Shown here one piece after another: positions 26,885 to 35,271 of a DNA stretch of 64,000 nt (position 1 is its first letter; every line of letters starts with the position of its first letter). The notes under the pieces are model-generated. The model saw nothing but the letters and a program-made list of their open reading frames with translations. It was not told where the DNA came from and searched no databases. Source of the stretch: Trichococcus collinsii (GTDB lineage: Bacteria > Bacillota > Bacilli > Lactobacillales > Aerococcaceae); the NCBI RefSeq assembly GCF_900107505.1, contig NZ_FNQH01000003.1, positions 310,001 through 374,000 on the forward strand. Direction: 5' to 3'. Position numbers and translations under genes: made by a program.

Positions 26885-27796
26885 ATGGGGGAAATAGCAG
26901 CAAAAGCCGCATCACTGATTTTGATCATCGTGATCGGCTATATCATCAAACGGGTCGGGTGGGTAAGCGCGGATGATTTTCCGAAATTTTCGAAAATCGT
27001 ACTGCGGATCACGTTGCCCTGCGCACTGATCACCAGTTTCAACACGTTCGACATCACCTACAACCTGTTGTTTTTGACCGCAATCGGCCTCCTCGCTAAC
27101 TTGGTCCTGCAAATCACCGGCTATCTGGTGAATCAGCGGAAAGGTGGCATAGCGCAGGCTTTCGGAATCATCAACCTCGGCAGCTACAACGTCGGGGCCT
27201 TTGCGATGCCGTATATCGCCGGATTGATGGGCCCGCAGTCGATTATTTTCGCATCCCTTTTCGATGTCGGCAATTCCTTCGGAGCTGCCGGAATCGGCTA
27301 TGGCTGGTCCAGGTCGGTTGCGGATGAGGAACAAAAAACAACCTTAGGCGGCTTCCTCAAGCTCATGTTCCTTTCGCCGCTGTTCGATACCTACTTGATT
27401 CTGTTGTTGATGCGCCTCTTCGAGCTGCAATTGCCGGATGCAGTCATCACCTTTACATCCACTGTGGGTGGCGCCAATACTTTCCTGGCGATGCTGATGA
27501 TCGGGATCGGCTTAGAATTGGGCTTGGATGCGCACCGCTTCAAGCTGGCCTTCAAATACTTGGCTATCCGCTACGGTTTTTCGCTGATTTTCTCCATCCT
27601 GACCGTGCTCTTCCTGCCGGTCTCAATGGTAGTGAAGACGATCCTCTGCATGCTGTTCTTTTCGCCGATTGCATCCATGGCGACCAGATTCACCGACGAA
27701 GCGGGCGGGGACGTCGAAACCTCCGCCTTCATGAATTCTGTTTCCATCCTGATCGGTATCTTCGCGCTGCCGCTCGTTTTGGCGGTCATGGGATAA
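26885..27796 (+). CDS. Auxin-efflux-carrier (AEC) family transporter
   Basis: 303 residues with about ten membrane spans and the pattern of bacterial AEC/malate-permease proteins (LRITLPCALITSF near the N terminus, MIGIGLELG in the sixth or seventh span). Start at the ATG at 26885 with CAGGGGGAA upstream; the frame begins 27 bp earlier without a ribosome site. Members export organic acids or amino-acid-like compounds. It stands alone; the substrate is unknown. A second AEC protein lies at 56382-57338. Confidence 0.82.
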   Translation: MGEIAAKAASLILIIVIGYIIKRVGWVSADDFPKFSKIVLRITLPCALITSFNTFDITYNLLFLTAIGLLANLVLQITGYLVNQRKGGIAQAFGIINLGSYNVGAFAMPYIAGLMGPQSIIFASLFDVGNSFGAAGIGYGWSRSVADEEQKTTLGGFLKLMFLSPLFDTYLILLLMRLFELQLPDAVITFTSTVGGANTFLAMLMIGIGLELGLDAHRFKLAFKYLAIRYGFSLIFSILTVLFLPVSMVVKTILCMLFFSPIASMATRFTDEAGGDVETSAFMNSVSILIGIFALPLVLAVMG

Positions 27797-27850
27797 AAAT
27801 GTCAAATGAAAAAAATCAAAATCATCCGTTCTTGTAGCGGGTGTTTTTTT

Positions 27851-28041
27851 GTTGGGCGGACGAGTCGCGGTTTCCTCCGGCGAACGCAGGCTTCGCCGAA
27901 GTTCGGCTCACATACTAGTCTTGTACTCCAACAAGGAGGTGCCTACAGGAGATGGATACCGCGAGCTACCATCGTGCTCCGGTGAGCGGCCTCTCACCGG
28001 AGCAGGGAGCCGCGCAAGCTGCTCAGCTCCGACCGCCCAAC
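27851..28041. repeat. 191-bp GC-rich element with 9-bp inverted ends
   Basis: GTTGGGCGG at 27851-27859 is the exact reverse complement of CCGCCCAAC at 28033-28041. Inside is a segment (about 27870-27898) shared in inverted orientation with 4227-4255, and further CTCCGG/CCGGAG hairpins. There is no reading frame. A CCCCAACCCC run follows. The gap 27797-28242 holds nothing else except the MFS leader. It could be a miniature mobile element or a structured intergenic repeat. Confidence 0.5.
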
Positions 28042-28242
28042 CCCAACCCCGACCCCAACCCCACTCATATAAGATTAACCTATAACTGTATATATCAATT
28101 AAGTGTTACCTTATAACCCGGTTCCATGGCATACTGGAACAATCTCCATAAATGAAAGGCATCAGCAAATATTGGGATAGTGACGTTGCGTTAGCCCGCT
28201 ATTCCTGTAAATACAAAAGAATTAGGAAAAGGAGGAACAGTA

Positions 28243-29478
28243 ATGAAGAAAGAAACAAATCGTTGGGTGGTCCTGATCAGCTCGATGGGGATCTTGTTGT
28301 GCACCGGTATCGTCTACACGTTCAGTGTTTTCGCGGGACCGTTGGCGGAATTGCGGGGATGGGCGGTGCCGGACATCATGATGGCGTTCGCCATCAATTC
28401 TGCAGTGGGGCCGATTCCGATGATTTTCGGTGGCTATTTCACGGACCGCGGGTGGGCAAAATGGATTGCCCGCATCGGTGTCGTGCTTTTTGGTATCAGC
28501 TTTGCATTCACCGGGCAAGCGACCAGCATCTTTCAGCTGTATCTGATCTACGGTATCTTCGGTGGATTTGCGCAGAACTTTGCTTATTCTGCTTGCTTGA
28601 GCAACACAATCCGCTTTTTCCCGGATAAAAAAGGCTTGGCCTCCGGTCTGATCACGGGCGGTATGGGCGGAGCGGCGATCATAGCGGCACCGATTGCGAA
28701 TACGCTGATCCAACGTTACGGTGTGAGCCAAGCCTTCTGGCGTATGGGCTTGGCGTATGCACTGGTGGGTCTTTGTTTCAGCCTGTTCATCCGCTCGGCG
28801 CCGAAACAAATTGTTCCACAAGAGGCTGCGACCCAGCAAAAGGCACCAGCAGAATCAATCACCGTAAGCAAAAACTGGAAAGAAATGTTGGGCACTCCGG
28901 CTTTCTACTTGTTGATCTTGATGTTCGCGATGGGCGCCTTTTCCGGCCTGATGATCGCTTCGAATGCCTCGCTGATAGGTCAGTCCATGTTCGGTTTATC
29001 GGCATCGGCCGCAGCCGCTTATGTCAGCCTCTATTCCTTGAGCAACACGTCAGGGCGGGTATTCTGGGGTGCAATTTCTGATCGCATCGGCCAAATTCGC
29101 GCAGTTATCATTATTTACAGTGCCATCATTTTTGCCTTCATCCTGCTTGTAAGCGTCAACCAAGTGTGGGCCTTCTCTGTCGGAATTGTCACTCTGGGGC
29201 TCTGCTTTGGTGGTGTGATGGGCGTCTTTCCAGGATTGGTCATGGATAATTTCGGACCGGCAAATCAGGGTGTCAACTACGGCATCGTCTTCATCGGTTT
29301 TTCGAGTGCTGCCTTCGTCGCTCCGAAAGTGACGGCATCATTGGCTGCTGCGAACAATGGCGACTTCACGAAAGCCTTCTATGTCGCCATTGCAGTCGTT
29401 CTGCTTGGTCTGGCCTTGAGCCTCGTCTACGCAATCAGGAAATCCGCGACCAAGCTTGCTACGGAAACTGTCCAGTAG
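28243..29478 (+). CDS. MFS transporter, oxalate/formate antiporter (OFA) type, copy A
   Basis: 411 residues with 12 predicted membrane spans. The N-terminal half has YTFSVFAGPLAELRGW and the GGYFTDRGWAKWI loop; the C-terminal half has SGRVFWGAISDRIG and PGLVMDNFGPANQGVNYGI, features of OFA-type monocarboxylate carriers. Likely cargo is a small organic acid, not specified by sequence. AAAGGAGGAAC precedes the ATG and a terminator follows. The second half is duplicated as a truncated copy at 34411-35027, about nine in ten residues identical by eye. Confidence 0.85.
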   Translation: MKKETNRWVVLISSMGILLCTGIVYTFSVFAGPLAELRGWAVPDIMMAFAINSAVGPIPMIFGGYFTDRGWAKWIARIGVVLFGISFAFTGQATSIFQLYLIYGIFGGFAQNFAYSACLSNTIRFFPDKKGLASGLITGGMGGAAIIAAPIANTLIQRYGVSQAFWRMGLAYALVGLCFSLFIRSAPKQIVPQEAATQQKAPAESITVSKNWKEMLGTPAFYLLILMFAMGAFSGLMIASNASLIGQSMFGLSASAAAAYVSLYSLSNTSGRVFWGAISDRIGQIRAVIIIYSAIIFAFILLVSVNQVWAFSVGIVTLGLCFGGVMGVFPGLVMDNFGPANQGVNYGIVFIGFSSAAFVAPKVTASLAAANNGDFTKAFYVAIAVVLLGLALSLVYAIRKSATKLATETVQ

Positions 29479-29489
29479 AAACTCCATTG

Positions 29490-29539
29490 AAAATAGCCCG
29501 CGTTGAGGAGAAATGTTCTCCGAAATGCGGGCTATTTTT
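29490..29539 (+). terminator. Terminator of MFS copy A
   Basis: AAAATAGCCCGC pairs with GCGGGCTATTTTT, with an inner GGAGAA/TTCTCC stem. Confidence 0.85.
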
Positions 29540-29596
29540 CTGAATGAAAAGAGTTGTAGCATAAAATTTGCCAATAAGTGTCTATGTTAAGAAGCC

Positions 29597-29633
29597 CCTA
29601 AAGTTAGCGATCCGAGCATAGGAGGCTTATAAT
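29597..29633 (+). promoter_or_regulatory. 37-bp promoter-like element upstream of the LRR lipoprotein
   Basis: Starts CCTAAAGTTAGCG, then two bases and CCGA, and ends CTTATAAT. An element with the same fixed positions and length precedes the GH16 gene at 59244-59280. TATAAT (29628-29633) is 18 nt after TTAGCG, so it may be a promoter read by the main or an alternative sigma factor. Confidence 0.5.
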
Positions 29634-29737
29634 CATGTTATAACGTACTCAAGTTCACATGACTATCTCCTGGGAGAATCTAAGCCATATTGGATTCCAT
29701 CATCAGCTCCAATGCCCATTTTTGAGGAGTGATTAAT

Positions 29738-31093
29738 ATGAGAAATAGAAAGATACTGGTGACCCTTTTTACCTTGATTTTTTTGGCGAGCTGCGCCGAG
29801 AAAATGGAATTGGGCCAAGATCCAGAAAAAAGCAGCCAAGAGAGCACAAGACAATCTGAAAACACAGCGGAAAGAGAATCAGGCAAAACAACAGCAGCAC
29901 AAAACGTTTCTCTGACTTTTGCCGATGAAGATATGGAAGTTTATGTCCGCAAGCTGATTGGCAAACAAGAAGGCGACCTGACTACAAGCGATATCGAGTC
30001 GGTCGATGCCCTCTATTTAGGCAATAAGGATATCGGCACGATCAGCGGGATTGAATATTTCACGAATTTGCGGATACTCCACCTGAATGACACGCCAATC
30101 AATGACATCAGCGCGCTGGCAGGGTTGACGCAACTGGAATATCTCGATATCAGCCGCACCCAAGTCAACGACCTCATAGCTTTAACGGATTTGGCGAAAC
30201 TAAAAACCCTTTACCTCAACAATAATCAATTGGAGGACATCACAGCACTCGCCGGATTGAAGCAACTTGAGGTGCTCTATCTGAATGACACACAAGTCGT
30301 TGACATCCGCCCGTTAGCCGAATTGACCAGCCTGCAGTCTCTGAAGCTGGGTAACACCGAAGTTGAAGATGTAAGCGAATTGGCAGGTTTGACTCAGCTA
30401 CGCTACCTGAGCCTAGGGAACACCAATGTCAAAGACATCAAGGCGCTATCCGGCTTGACTCAGCTGACCGTCTTGGAAATGAACGACACGCCTATACGTG
30501 ACGCCGCAGCCTTAGCGGATTTGACGCAACTGATGGAGTTGAATATGAGCGGTACTGAAATAGCCGATACAAGCTCGTTTGCGAGGCTCGGAAATTTGTT
30601 GACGCTCAACTTGAATGGCACCAATATAAGCGATCTTTCGCCGTTCACAGGCCTGAAAAAGCTGGCACGCTTGGATTTGAAAGGCACCCAAGTTGAGGAT
30701 ATCGGCAGTTTGGCTGAATTGACCCAGCTGACACATCTCGAAATCAGTGGGGTGCAAGTGAGCGACGTCGCTGCATTGGCCAACTTGACGGAATTGGTCT
30801 ATCTCGACCTGGCCCAGAATAGGATCAGCACTATCGACAGCCTGGCCAGTCTCACAAAAGTAAGACATCTGAATTTATCAGGAAATCAAATAAGCAATGC
30901 CAGCGCATTAGCGAATTTAACCGAGCTTTGGTACCTCGATTTGAAGGGAAATCCAATCAGTGATATTGCACCTTTGTCGGGCTTGGCTAAGTTGGGGAAA
31001 CTGAATATCAGTAAGGCAGGCATCAACGCCGAACAACAAGAAATACTTCAGAACGCTCTGCCGGACTGCGACATCAGTTGGCACGCAGAATGA
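29738..31093 (+). CDS. Leucine-rich-repeat lipoprotein, internalin-like
   Basis: 451 residues. Signal peptide with lipobox LASC (Cys near residue 17-20), then a charged Ser/Glu/Thr linker to about residue 60, then some 15 leucine-rich repeats of 22 residues with the pattern L-x-x-L-x-x-L-x-(L/I)-x-x-(T/N)-x-(I/V)-x-D-(I/V)-x-x-L-A-x-L. The unit is the SDS22-like repeat of internalins. It would sit on the outer face of the membrane and bind a protein or glycan; the partner is unknown. Preceded by GAGGAG at good spacing and by a promoter-like element shared with a GH16 gene. It lies between the MFS and LytR-CpsA-Psr genes of copy A but has no counterpart in copy B. Confidence 0.88.
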   Translation: MRNRKILVTLFTLIFLASCAEKMELGQDPEKSSQESTRQSENTAERESGKTTAAQNVSLTFADEDMEVYVRKLIGKQEGDLTTSDIESVDALYLGNKDIGTISGIEYFTNLRILHLNDTPINDISALAGLTQLEYLDISRTQVNDLIALTDLAKLKTLYLNNNQLEDITALAGLKQLEVLYLNDTQVVDIRPLAELTSLQSLKLGNTEVEDVSELAGLTQLRYLSLGNTNVKDIKALSGLTQLTVLEMNDTPIRDAAALADLTQLMELNMSGTEIADTSSFARLGNLLTLNLNGTNISDLSPFTGLKKLARLDLKGTQVEDIGSLAELTQLTHLEISGVQVSDVAALANLTELVYLDLAQNRISTIDSLASLTKVRHLNLSGNQISNASALANLTELWYLDLKGNPISDIAPLSGLAKLGKLNISKAGINAEQQEILQNALPDCDISWHAE

Positions 31094-31172
31094 TCCCATA
31101 AGGACAAAACTGGAAATGTAATATAAAAACAATTATCTTATGGATGGCTTTCAGAGGAGAGGAGAAAAAACA

Positions 31173-32177
31173 ATGAGATCGAATAAAGAAAATAAAAAAG
31201 GTTTGAAAATAGTCGGCAGCATCTTTGCTATTCTGGTGATCGGGATCCTCTGGTATGCCTACTCAATTTATGCAAATGTGAAAGACACTATGGACATAGC
31301 CTACACTCCTGTCGCAGCCGAGACCTTACGGACAACAAATACCGTTACTGTAGCCGATTCCTCGAATGTGACTGATGAAGAAAGTCAGGCCGAAGCTGAA
31401 GCAATGACGCCTTCGGAACTTCTGGAAGCTGGAGAGCCGGTTTCCATCCTGTTGTTGGGAGTCGACACAGGAGACCTGGGCCGCACGGAGCAGGGCCGTT
31501 CCGATTCTATGGTGGTCATCACTATCAATCCGCACACCCAAAAGACCACACTATTGAGCATCCCGCGCGACACGTACACTGAAATCGTCGGCAATGGCAC
31601 TTCAGACAAAATCAACCATGCTTATGCATTCGGCGGCACAGCGATGTCGATCAATACCGTGCAGCAAATGCTGGACATCCCCATCGATTTCTACGTGATG
31701 GTCAACATGGCCGGTATCCAGGAAATCGTTGACGCTGTTGGCGGCATCACCGTCGAGAGCCCACTTGCCTTCAATCAAAATAATTTTGAATTCGTCGAGG
31801 GAACGAACCAACTGGATGGTGAAGCAGCATTGGCGTTCTCACGCATGCGCTATGAAGATCCAGCCGGCGATACCGGTCGCCAAGGCAGACAACGCCAGGT
31901 CATCGAAGGCGTCATCCGAAAATTAGCGACACCGGAAACCTTGCTGAACTATCAGACGGTCTTAGACTCCCTTTCAGCTAATATGCAAACAAGCTTCCAA
32001 ATGCCCGATTTCTACGCGCTCCAAAACCAAGATTACCTCGGTGCAGTCGGCAACATCGAACAACAACAACTCGATGGTACGGGCGGGATGATGAACGATA
32101 TCTACTATAGCTTTGTGGAAGAAGCCGAACTGACGCGCGTCCATGAGCTATTGCAGACAGAATTGGAATTGGAATAG
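31173..32177 (+). CDS. LytR-CpsA-Psr (LCP) wall-polymer ligase, copy A
   Basis: 334 residues. One N-terminal membrane span (about residues 10-30) and a 60-residue linker precede the LCP domain, which has GRSDSMVV, LLSIPRDTY and the SRMRYEDPAGDTGRQGRQR block with the arginines that bind the polyprenyl pyrophosphate. LCP enzymes attach teichoic acids or capsular polymers to peptidoglycan outside the membrane. GGAGAGGAG stands before the ATG at 31173. A close paralogue lies at 35272-36288 in copy B of the duplicated segment. Downstream is a remnant of the beta-helix gene that follows the paralogue. Confidence 0.92.
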   Translation: MRSNKENKKGLKIVGSIFAILVIGILWYAYSIYANVKDTMDIAYTPVAAETLRTTNTVTVADSSNVTDEESQAEAEAMTPSELLEAGEPVSILLLGVDTGDLGRTEQGRSDSMVVITINPHTQKTTLLSIPRDTYTEIVGNGTSDKINHAYAFGGTAMSINTVQQMLDIPIDFYVMVNMAGIQEIVDAVGGITVESPLAFNQNNFEFVEGTNQLDGEAALAFSRMRYEDPAGDTGRQGRQRQVIEGVIRKLATPETLLNYQTVLDSLSANMQTSFQMPDFYALQNQDYLGAVGNIEQQQLDGTGGMMNDIYYSFVEEAELTRVHELLQTELELE

Positions 32178-32265
32178 ACAGGTGGCAAGGCTGCCAAATG
32201 GCTAGTGGATATTGAGCGGGCTGTACCTCTGAAAGGGGGAACGTAGATGAATAAACGGATGGCAA

Positions 32266-32484
32266 GCCGGCTATGCCGGTGCTGGACAGATCGGCACGAC
32301 GAAAATCGTCAGTGGTCGCTTGATCTATATGACCGCTGATCCGACGAAGTCAGATGTCCCTGCTTTCAAAGGTGATACTGCTCGACTGTATACGGAGGTT
32401 GTAGGTTCGGCTTCAGAGTGGGTCGCCTGCCACATCCTCCGTCAGGCGTATGAGTCAGGTGACACGATTCTTGATGCTGCCTGA
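32266..32484 (+). pseudogene. Remnant of the exported beta-helix protein gene (3' end, copy A)
   Basis: Read in the frame starting GCC at 32266, this stretch gives about 72 residues ending at a TGA at 32482-32484. It aligns with the C terminus of the protein at 36354-38021: AGYAGAGQIGTTKIVSGRLI against AGYAVDKRLGTTQIVSSRII, then DPTKSDVPAFKGDTARLYT against DPTTTSVPGFAGDIAKLYT, and SEWVA against AEWVA. The extreme C terminus differs. No start codon, ribosome site or upstream part of the gene is present. It lies behind LCP copy A exactly where the intact gene lies behind LCP copy B. Confidence 0.8.
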
Positions 32485-32743
32485 GTAATTGTAGTATTCC
32501 GCCTTCGCGTAGACGATCCGTGGTTCATCTTTGTAAAGCAAAGAAATTTCCAACATTGTGGTGTGGCCGATCAAAGCCACCAAACCATCAAATTTTTCGG
32601 ATATTTTTTTATTTATCATTATGGTCAAAAAAAACCTCCCATACCTATGTCATGTCGTTCCTTGCCTTCATTTTAACGCTTTTGCCAAGGAAAGGCCGTC
32701 GCCAGCCGTTCCATAATAAACACAAATTTTTTTTAGAAAACGC

Positions 32744-32847
32744 TTGACTTTAAATATGAAAGGGTTTACTATTTGAATCAAGAGGAACCGGTTTCACTGA
32801 TAAGAAACGTGCTCCTCTCATTTTTGAACCGGAAAGGAACCGGTTCC
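32744..32847 (+). promoter_or_regulatory. PTS promoter with two LacI-type palindromes, copy A
   Basis: TTGACT (32744-32749), 17-nt spacer, TACTAT (32767-32772). GGAACCGGTTTC (32784-32795) and a perfect GGAACCGGTTCC (32836-32847) lie downstream, 52 bp centre to centre, or about five helical turns. Their CG-centred symmetry is that of LacI-family operators such as ScrR sites. Between them, AGAGGA/TCCTCT and GTTTC/GAAAC can form a hairpin followed by ATTTTTG. The rest of the gap 32485-32743 contains nothing I can identify. Confidence 0.75.
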
Positions 32848-32917
32848 GTAACAGGCTGCAACACAGCTTGTATTGCACTTATTCTTAGGCACAACAGAAC
32901 AAAAGGAGGAATCATTA

Positions 32918-34306
32918 ATGAAAAATGAACAAACTATCAAAGACATACTTGACGCTGTGGGAGGCCAAGATAATGTCAAAAATTTTGAACACTGTGCTAC
33001 CAGACTTCGGATTATCTTAAAAGATAATAGCAAGGTGAGCAAGGAAAAAGCGGAAGCTGTCACTGGAAGCAAAGGTTATTTCTTTAATACAGGGCAACAC
33101 CAGTTTATTTTCGGAACTGGAAAGGTAAATGAAGTCTATGATGAATTTAAAAAATACACAAAGATGGATGAGTCAGCGGATACAGCATTTAAAGAAGATG
33201 TTTACTCCAACATGACTCCCGTTCAGAGAGTCGTTCGAACTTTGGCGGATATTCTGATTCCTCTAATTCCTGCACTGGTTACAACAGGACTATTAATGGG
33301 TTTAAGAGGACTTCTTGTGGAGTTGGGTGTAGAATTTAGCCCATTTATGTTGAGCATGTTCCAGATGCTGACAGATACCGCATTTGCTTTCCTACCAGTA
33401 CTTATTGCCTATAGTGCCACTCGTAAATTTGGTGGAAATCCCATCATCGGTATCGTCGTCGGCCTCATGATGGTATCTCCTAATTTGCCTAATGCTTGGG
33501 CTGTAGCCGGTGGAAGCGCTGAAGCAATCAACGTTTCTTTCTTGGGACTTAATATTCCTATTGTAGGGTATCAGGGGTCCATCATCCCCGCTATCGTAGC
33601 AGGGTATCTAATATCAAGAATTGAGAAAGAGCTACGAAAAGTTGTTCCTCAGATCATCGACTTGCTTGTAACGCCGTTTGTAACATTAACAGTAACCATT
33701 TTTCTAATGCTCTTTATCTTAGGTCCTATCACTCATACATTCGAGATTGCAGTCAGTGACTTTATCGTTATGCTGATCAATGCACCTTTAGGTATTGGAT
33801 ATATCATTTTTGGCGCACTTCAACAACTCTTGGTTATTACAGGCCTTCATCACACTTTGTCAATCATTGAGCTTCAGCTACTTGCCGATACGGGCGAAAA
33901 TGTGCTGAATCCACTTATTACAGCCAGTATGGCCGGGCAATTAGGGGCAGCGATCAGTGCAGCTTTACTAATGAATGTTAAACTAAAGAGAACTAACGCT
34001 ATTTCTTCTTCCACATCTACGTTATTCGGAATTACAGAACCTCTTCTCTTCGGTGTGAATCTGAGAAGTTTGAGAATACTGGTTTCCGGCATGTTGGGAG
34101 GAGCTGTGGGTGGTCTGCTTACGTATATCTTTAGCCTATCCGCTACAGGTATGGGAATCACCTTTATTCCTGGGCTGTTGCTGTACACTAGTAGTTTCGC
34201 ATCTATGATCCAGTACCTGATTGTCATTGCAGGAGCATTTGTGACAGGGTTCATTGCTGTGAGAGTACAGTCGAATAAAATTTCAGAGCAGCTTAATTTA
34301 GATTAA
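32918..34306 (+). CDS. PTS system EIIBC, sucrose/beta-glucoside (glucose superfamily) type
   Basis: 462 residues. The EIIB domain comes first, with the phosphorylated Cys26 in HCATRLRI, followed by an EIIC domain of about ten spans containing the GITEPLLFGVN motif typical of this family. There is no EIIA domain, so phosphate must come from an EIIA elsewhere. AAGGAGGA precedes the ATG at 32918. Its promoter region is nearly the same as that of scrA at 38485, yet the proteins are clearly divergent and this gene is more AT-rich with more TTA/ATT-type codons than its neighbours, which hints at replacement by a transferred gene. No hydrolase is linked, so the sugar is uncertain. Confidence 0.85.
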   Translation: MKNEQTIKDILDAVGGQDNVKNFEHCATRLRIILKDNSKVSKEKAEAVTGSKGYFFNTGQHQFIFGTGKVNEVYDEFKKYTKMDESADTAFKEDVYSNMTPVQRVVRTLADILIPLIPALVTTGLLMGLRGLLVELGVEFSPFMLSMFQMLTDTAFAFLPVLIAYSATRKFGGNPIIGIVVGLMMVSPNLPNAWAVAGGSAEAINVSFLGLNIPIVGYQGSIIPAIVAGYLISRIEKELRKVVPQIIDLLVTPFVTLTVTIFLMLFILGPITHTFEIAVSDFIVMLINAPLGIGYIIFGALQQLLVITGLHHTLSIIELQLLADTGENVLNPLITASMAGQLGAAISAALLMNVKLKRTNAISSSTSTLFGITEPLLFGVNLRSLRILVSGMLGGAVGGLLTYIFSLSATGMGITFIPGLLLYTSSFASMIQYLIVIAGAFVTGFIAVRVQSNKISEQLNLD

Positions 34307-34326
34307 TTAATTAAACAAAGAAAGAG

Positions 34327-34375
34327 GGGAGTGCTTCAGAACCAGAAAATACTTTTCTGGTTCTGAAGCACTCCC
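34327..34375 (+). terminator. Strong terminator of PTS copy A
   Basis: A perfect 23-bp stem (34327-34349 with 34353-34375) and a 3-nt loop, followed by TTTTC. Confidence 0.85.
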
Positions 34376-34410
34376 TTTTCTATGTTTATGGGCAGACATA
34401 CCCCGCCAAA

Positions 34411-35027
34411 CCGCAAACAAAAACTGGAAGGAAATGTTGGCGACCCCAGCCTTCTACCTATTGATCCTGATGTTCGCGATGGGCGCCTTTTCCGGCCTGA
34501 TGATCGCTTCGAACGCCTCTTTGATCGGGCAGTCCATGTTTGGTTTGTCGGCATCGGCAGCAGCCGCTTACGTCAGTCTGTATTCCTTGAGCAACACGTC
34601 TGGCCGGGTATTCTGGGGCGCGGTTTCTGATCGCATCGGTCAGATCCGTGCGGTAATCATCATCTACAGTGCCATCATTTTTGCTTTCGTCCTGCTCGTC
34701 AGCGTCAACCCAGTTTGGGCGTTTGCTGTCGGTGTCGTCACTTTGGGTCTCTGCTTCGGCGGCGTCATGGGCGTCTTCCCGGGATTGGTCATGGATAACT
34801 TCGGTCCAGCAAATCAGGGCGTCAACTACGGCATCGTCTTCATCGGTTTTTCGAGCGCCGCCTTCGTCGCTCCGAAAGTGACGGCCTCATTGGCTGCCGC
34901 GAACAATGGCGACTTCACGAAAGCCTTCTATGTCGCGATTGCTGTAGTCCTCATCAGACTGGGCTTGAGTCTCGTCTACGCGCAAAGAAAAACTGCTGCA
35001 AGCTTGGCAGCAGAAATTGCAAAATAA
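34411..35027 (+). pseudogene. Truncated OFA-type MFS transporter, copy B (C-terminal half)
   Basis: Nucleotide similarity to copy A begins abruptly at about 34410 (matching about 28861) and continues to the stop. The frame is intact from NWKEML onward and an ATG at 34434 would give 197 residues, but the first six membrane spans are missing and a strong terminator stands directly upstream. About 18 residue differences from copy A are spread through it. A half unit of the dispersed hairpin repeat (ACCCCGCCAAA) lies at the breakpoint. It should not make a working carrier. Confidence 0.85.
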
Positions 35028-35271
35028 GAACTTTCAGGAAACAGCTTGCAGTATGGAGATGATAACTTTCTGTGTTGCAGGCCTTTTTTTGTTTATTCAG
35101 GAAAAAGCGTATAATTGCAGCCTAAAACAGATGTAAATTTAACCTGTTTTGCGGTTCAATTTCTTTTCAGAGTGTTCTGAAGTGACTTTAGCGGAATTGT
35201 TTTATAAAATGTAGGAAAGCGCATACATTCTGCGGTCTGTTTATCTTTGGGTAGGAAAGAAGGATAATAAA

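Noticed and set aside
32736-32752. Possible CcpA cre site (AGAAAACGCTT) at the PTS promoters
   Set aside because: The left half fits the consensus but the right half does not; carbon repression is plausible but I do not call the site.
32781-32850. RAT-type antiterminator target in the PTS leader
   Set aside because: The fold and bases do not match the LicT/SacT target, and no antiterminator gene is linked.
34434-35027. Functional half-size MFS carrier
   Set aside because: It lacks the first six spans present in copy A, sits directly behind a strong terminator and has no convincing ribosome site, so it is listed as a pseudogene.
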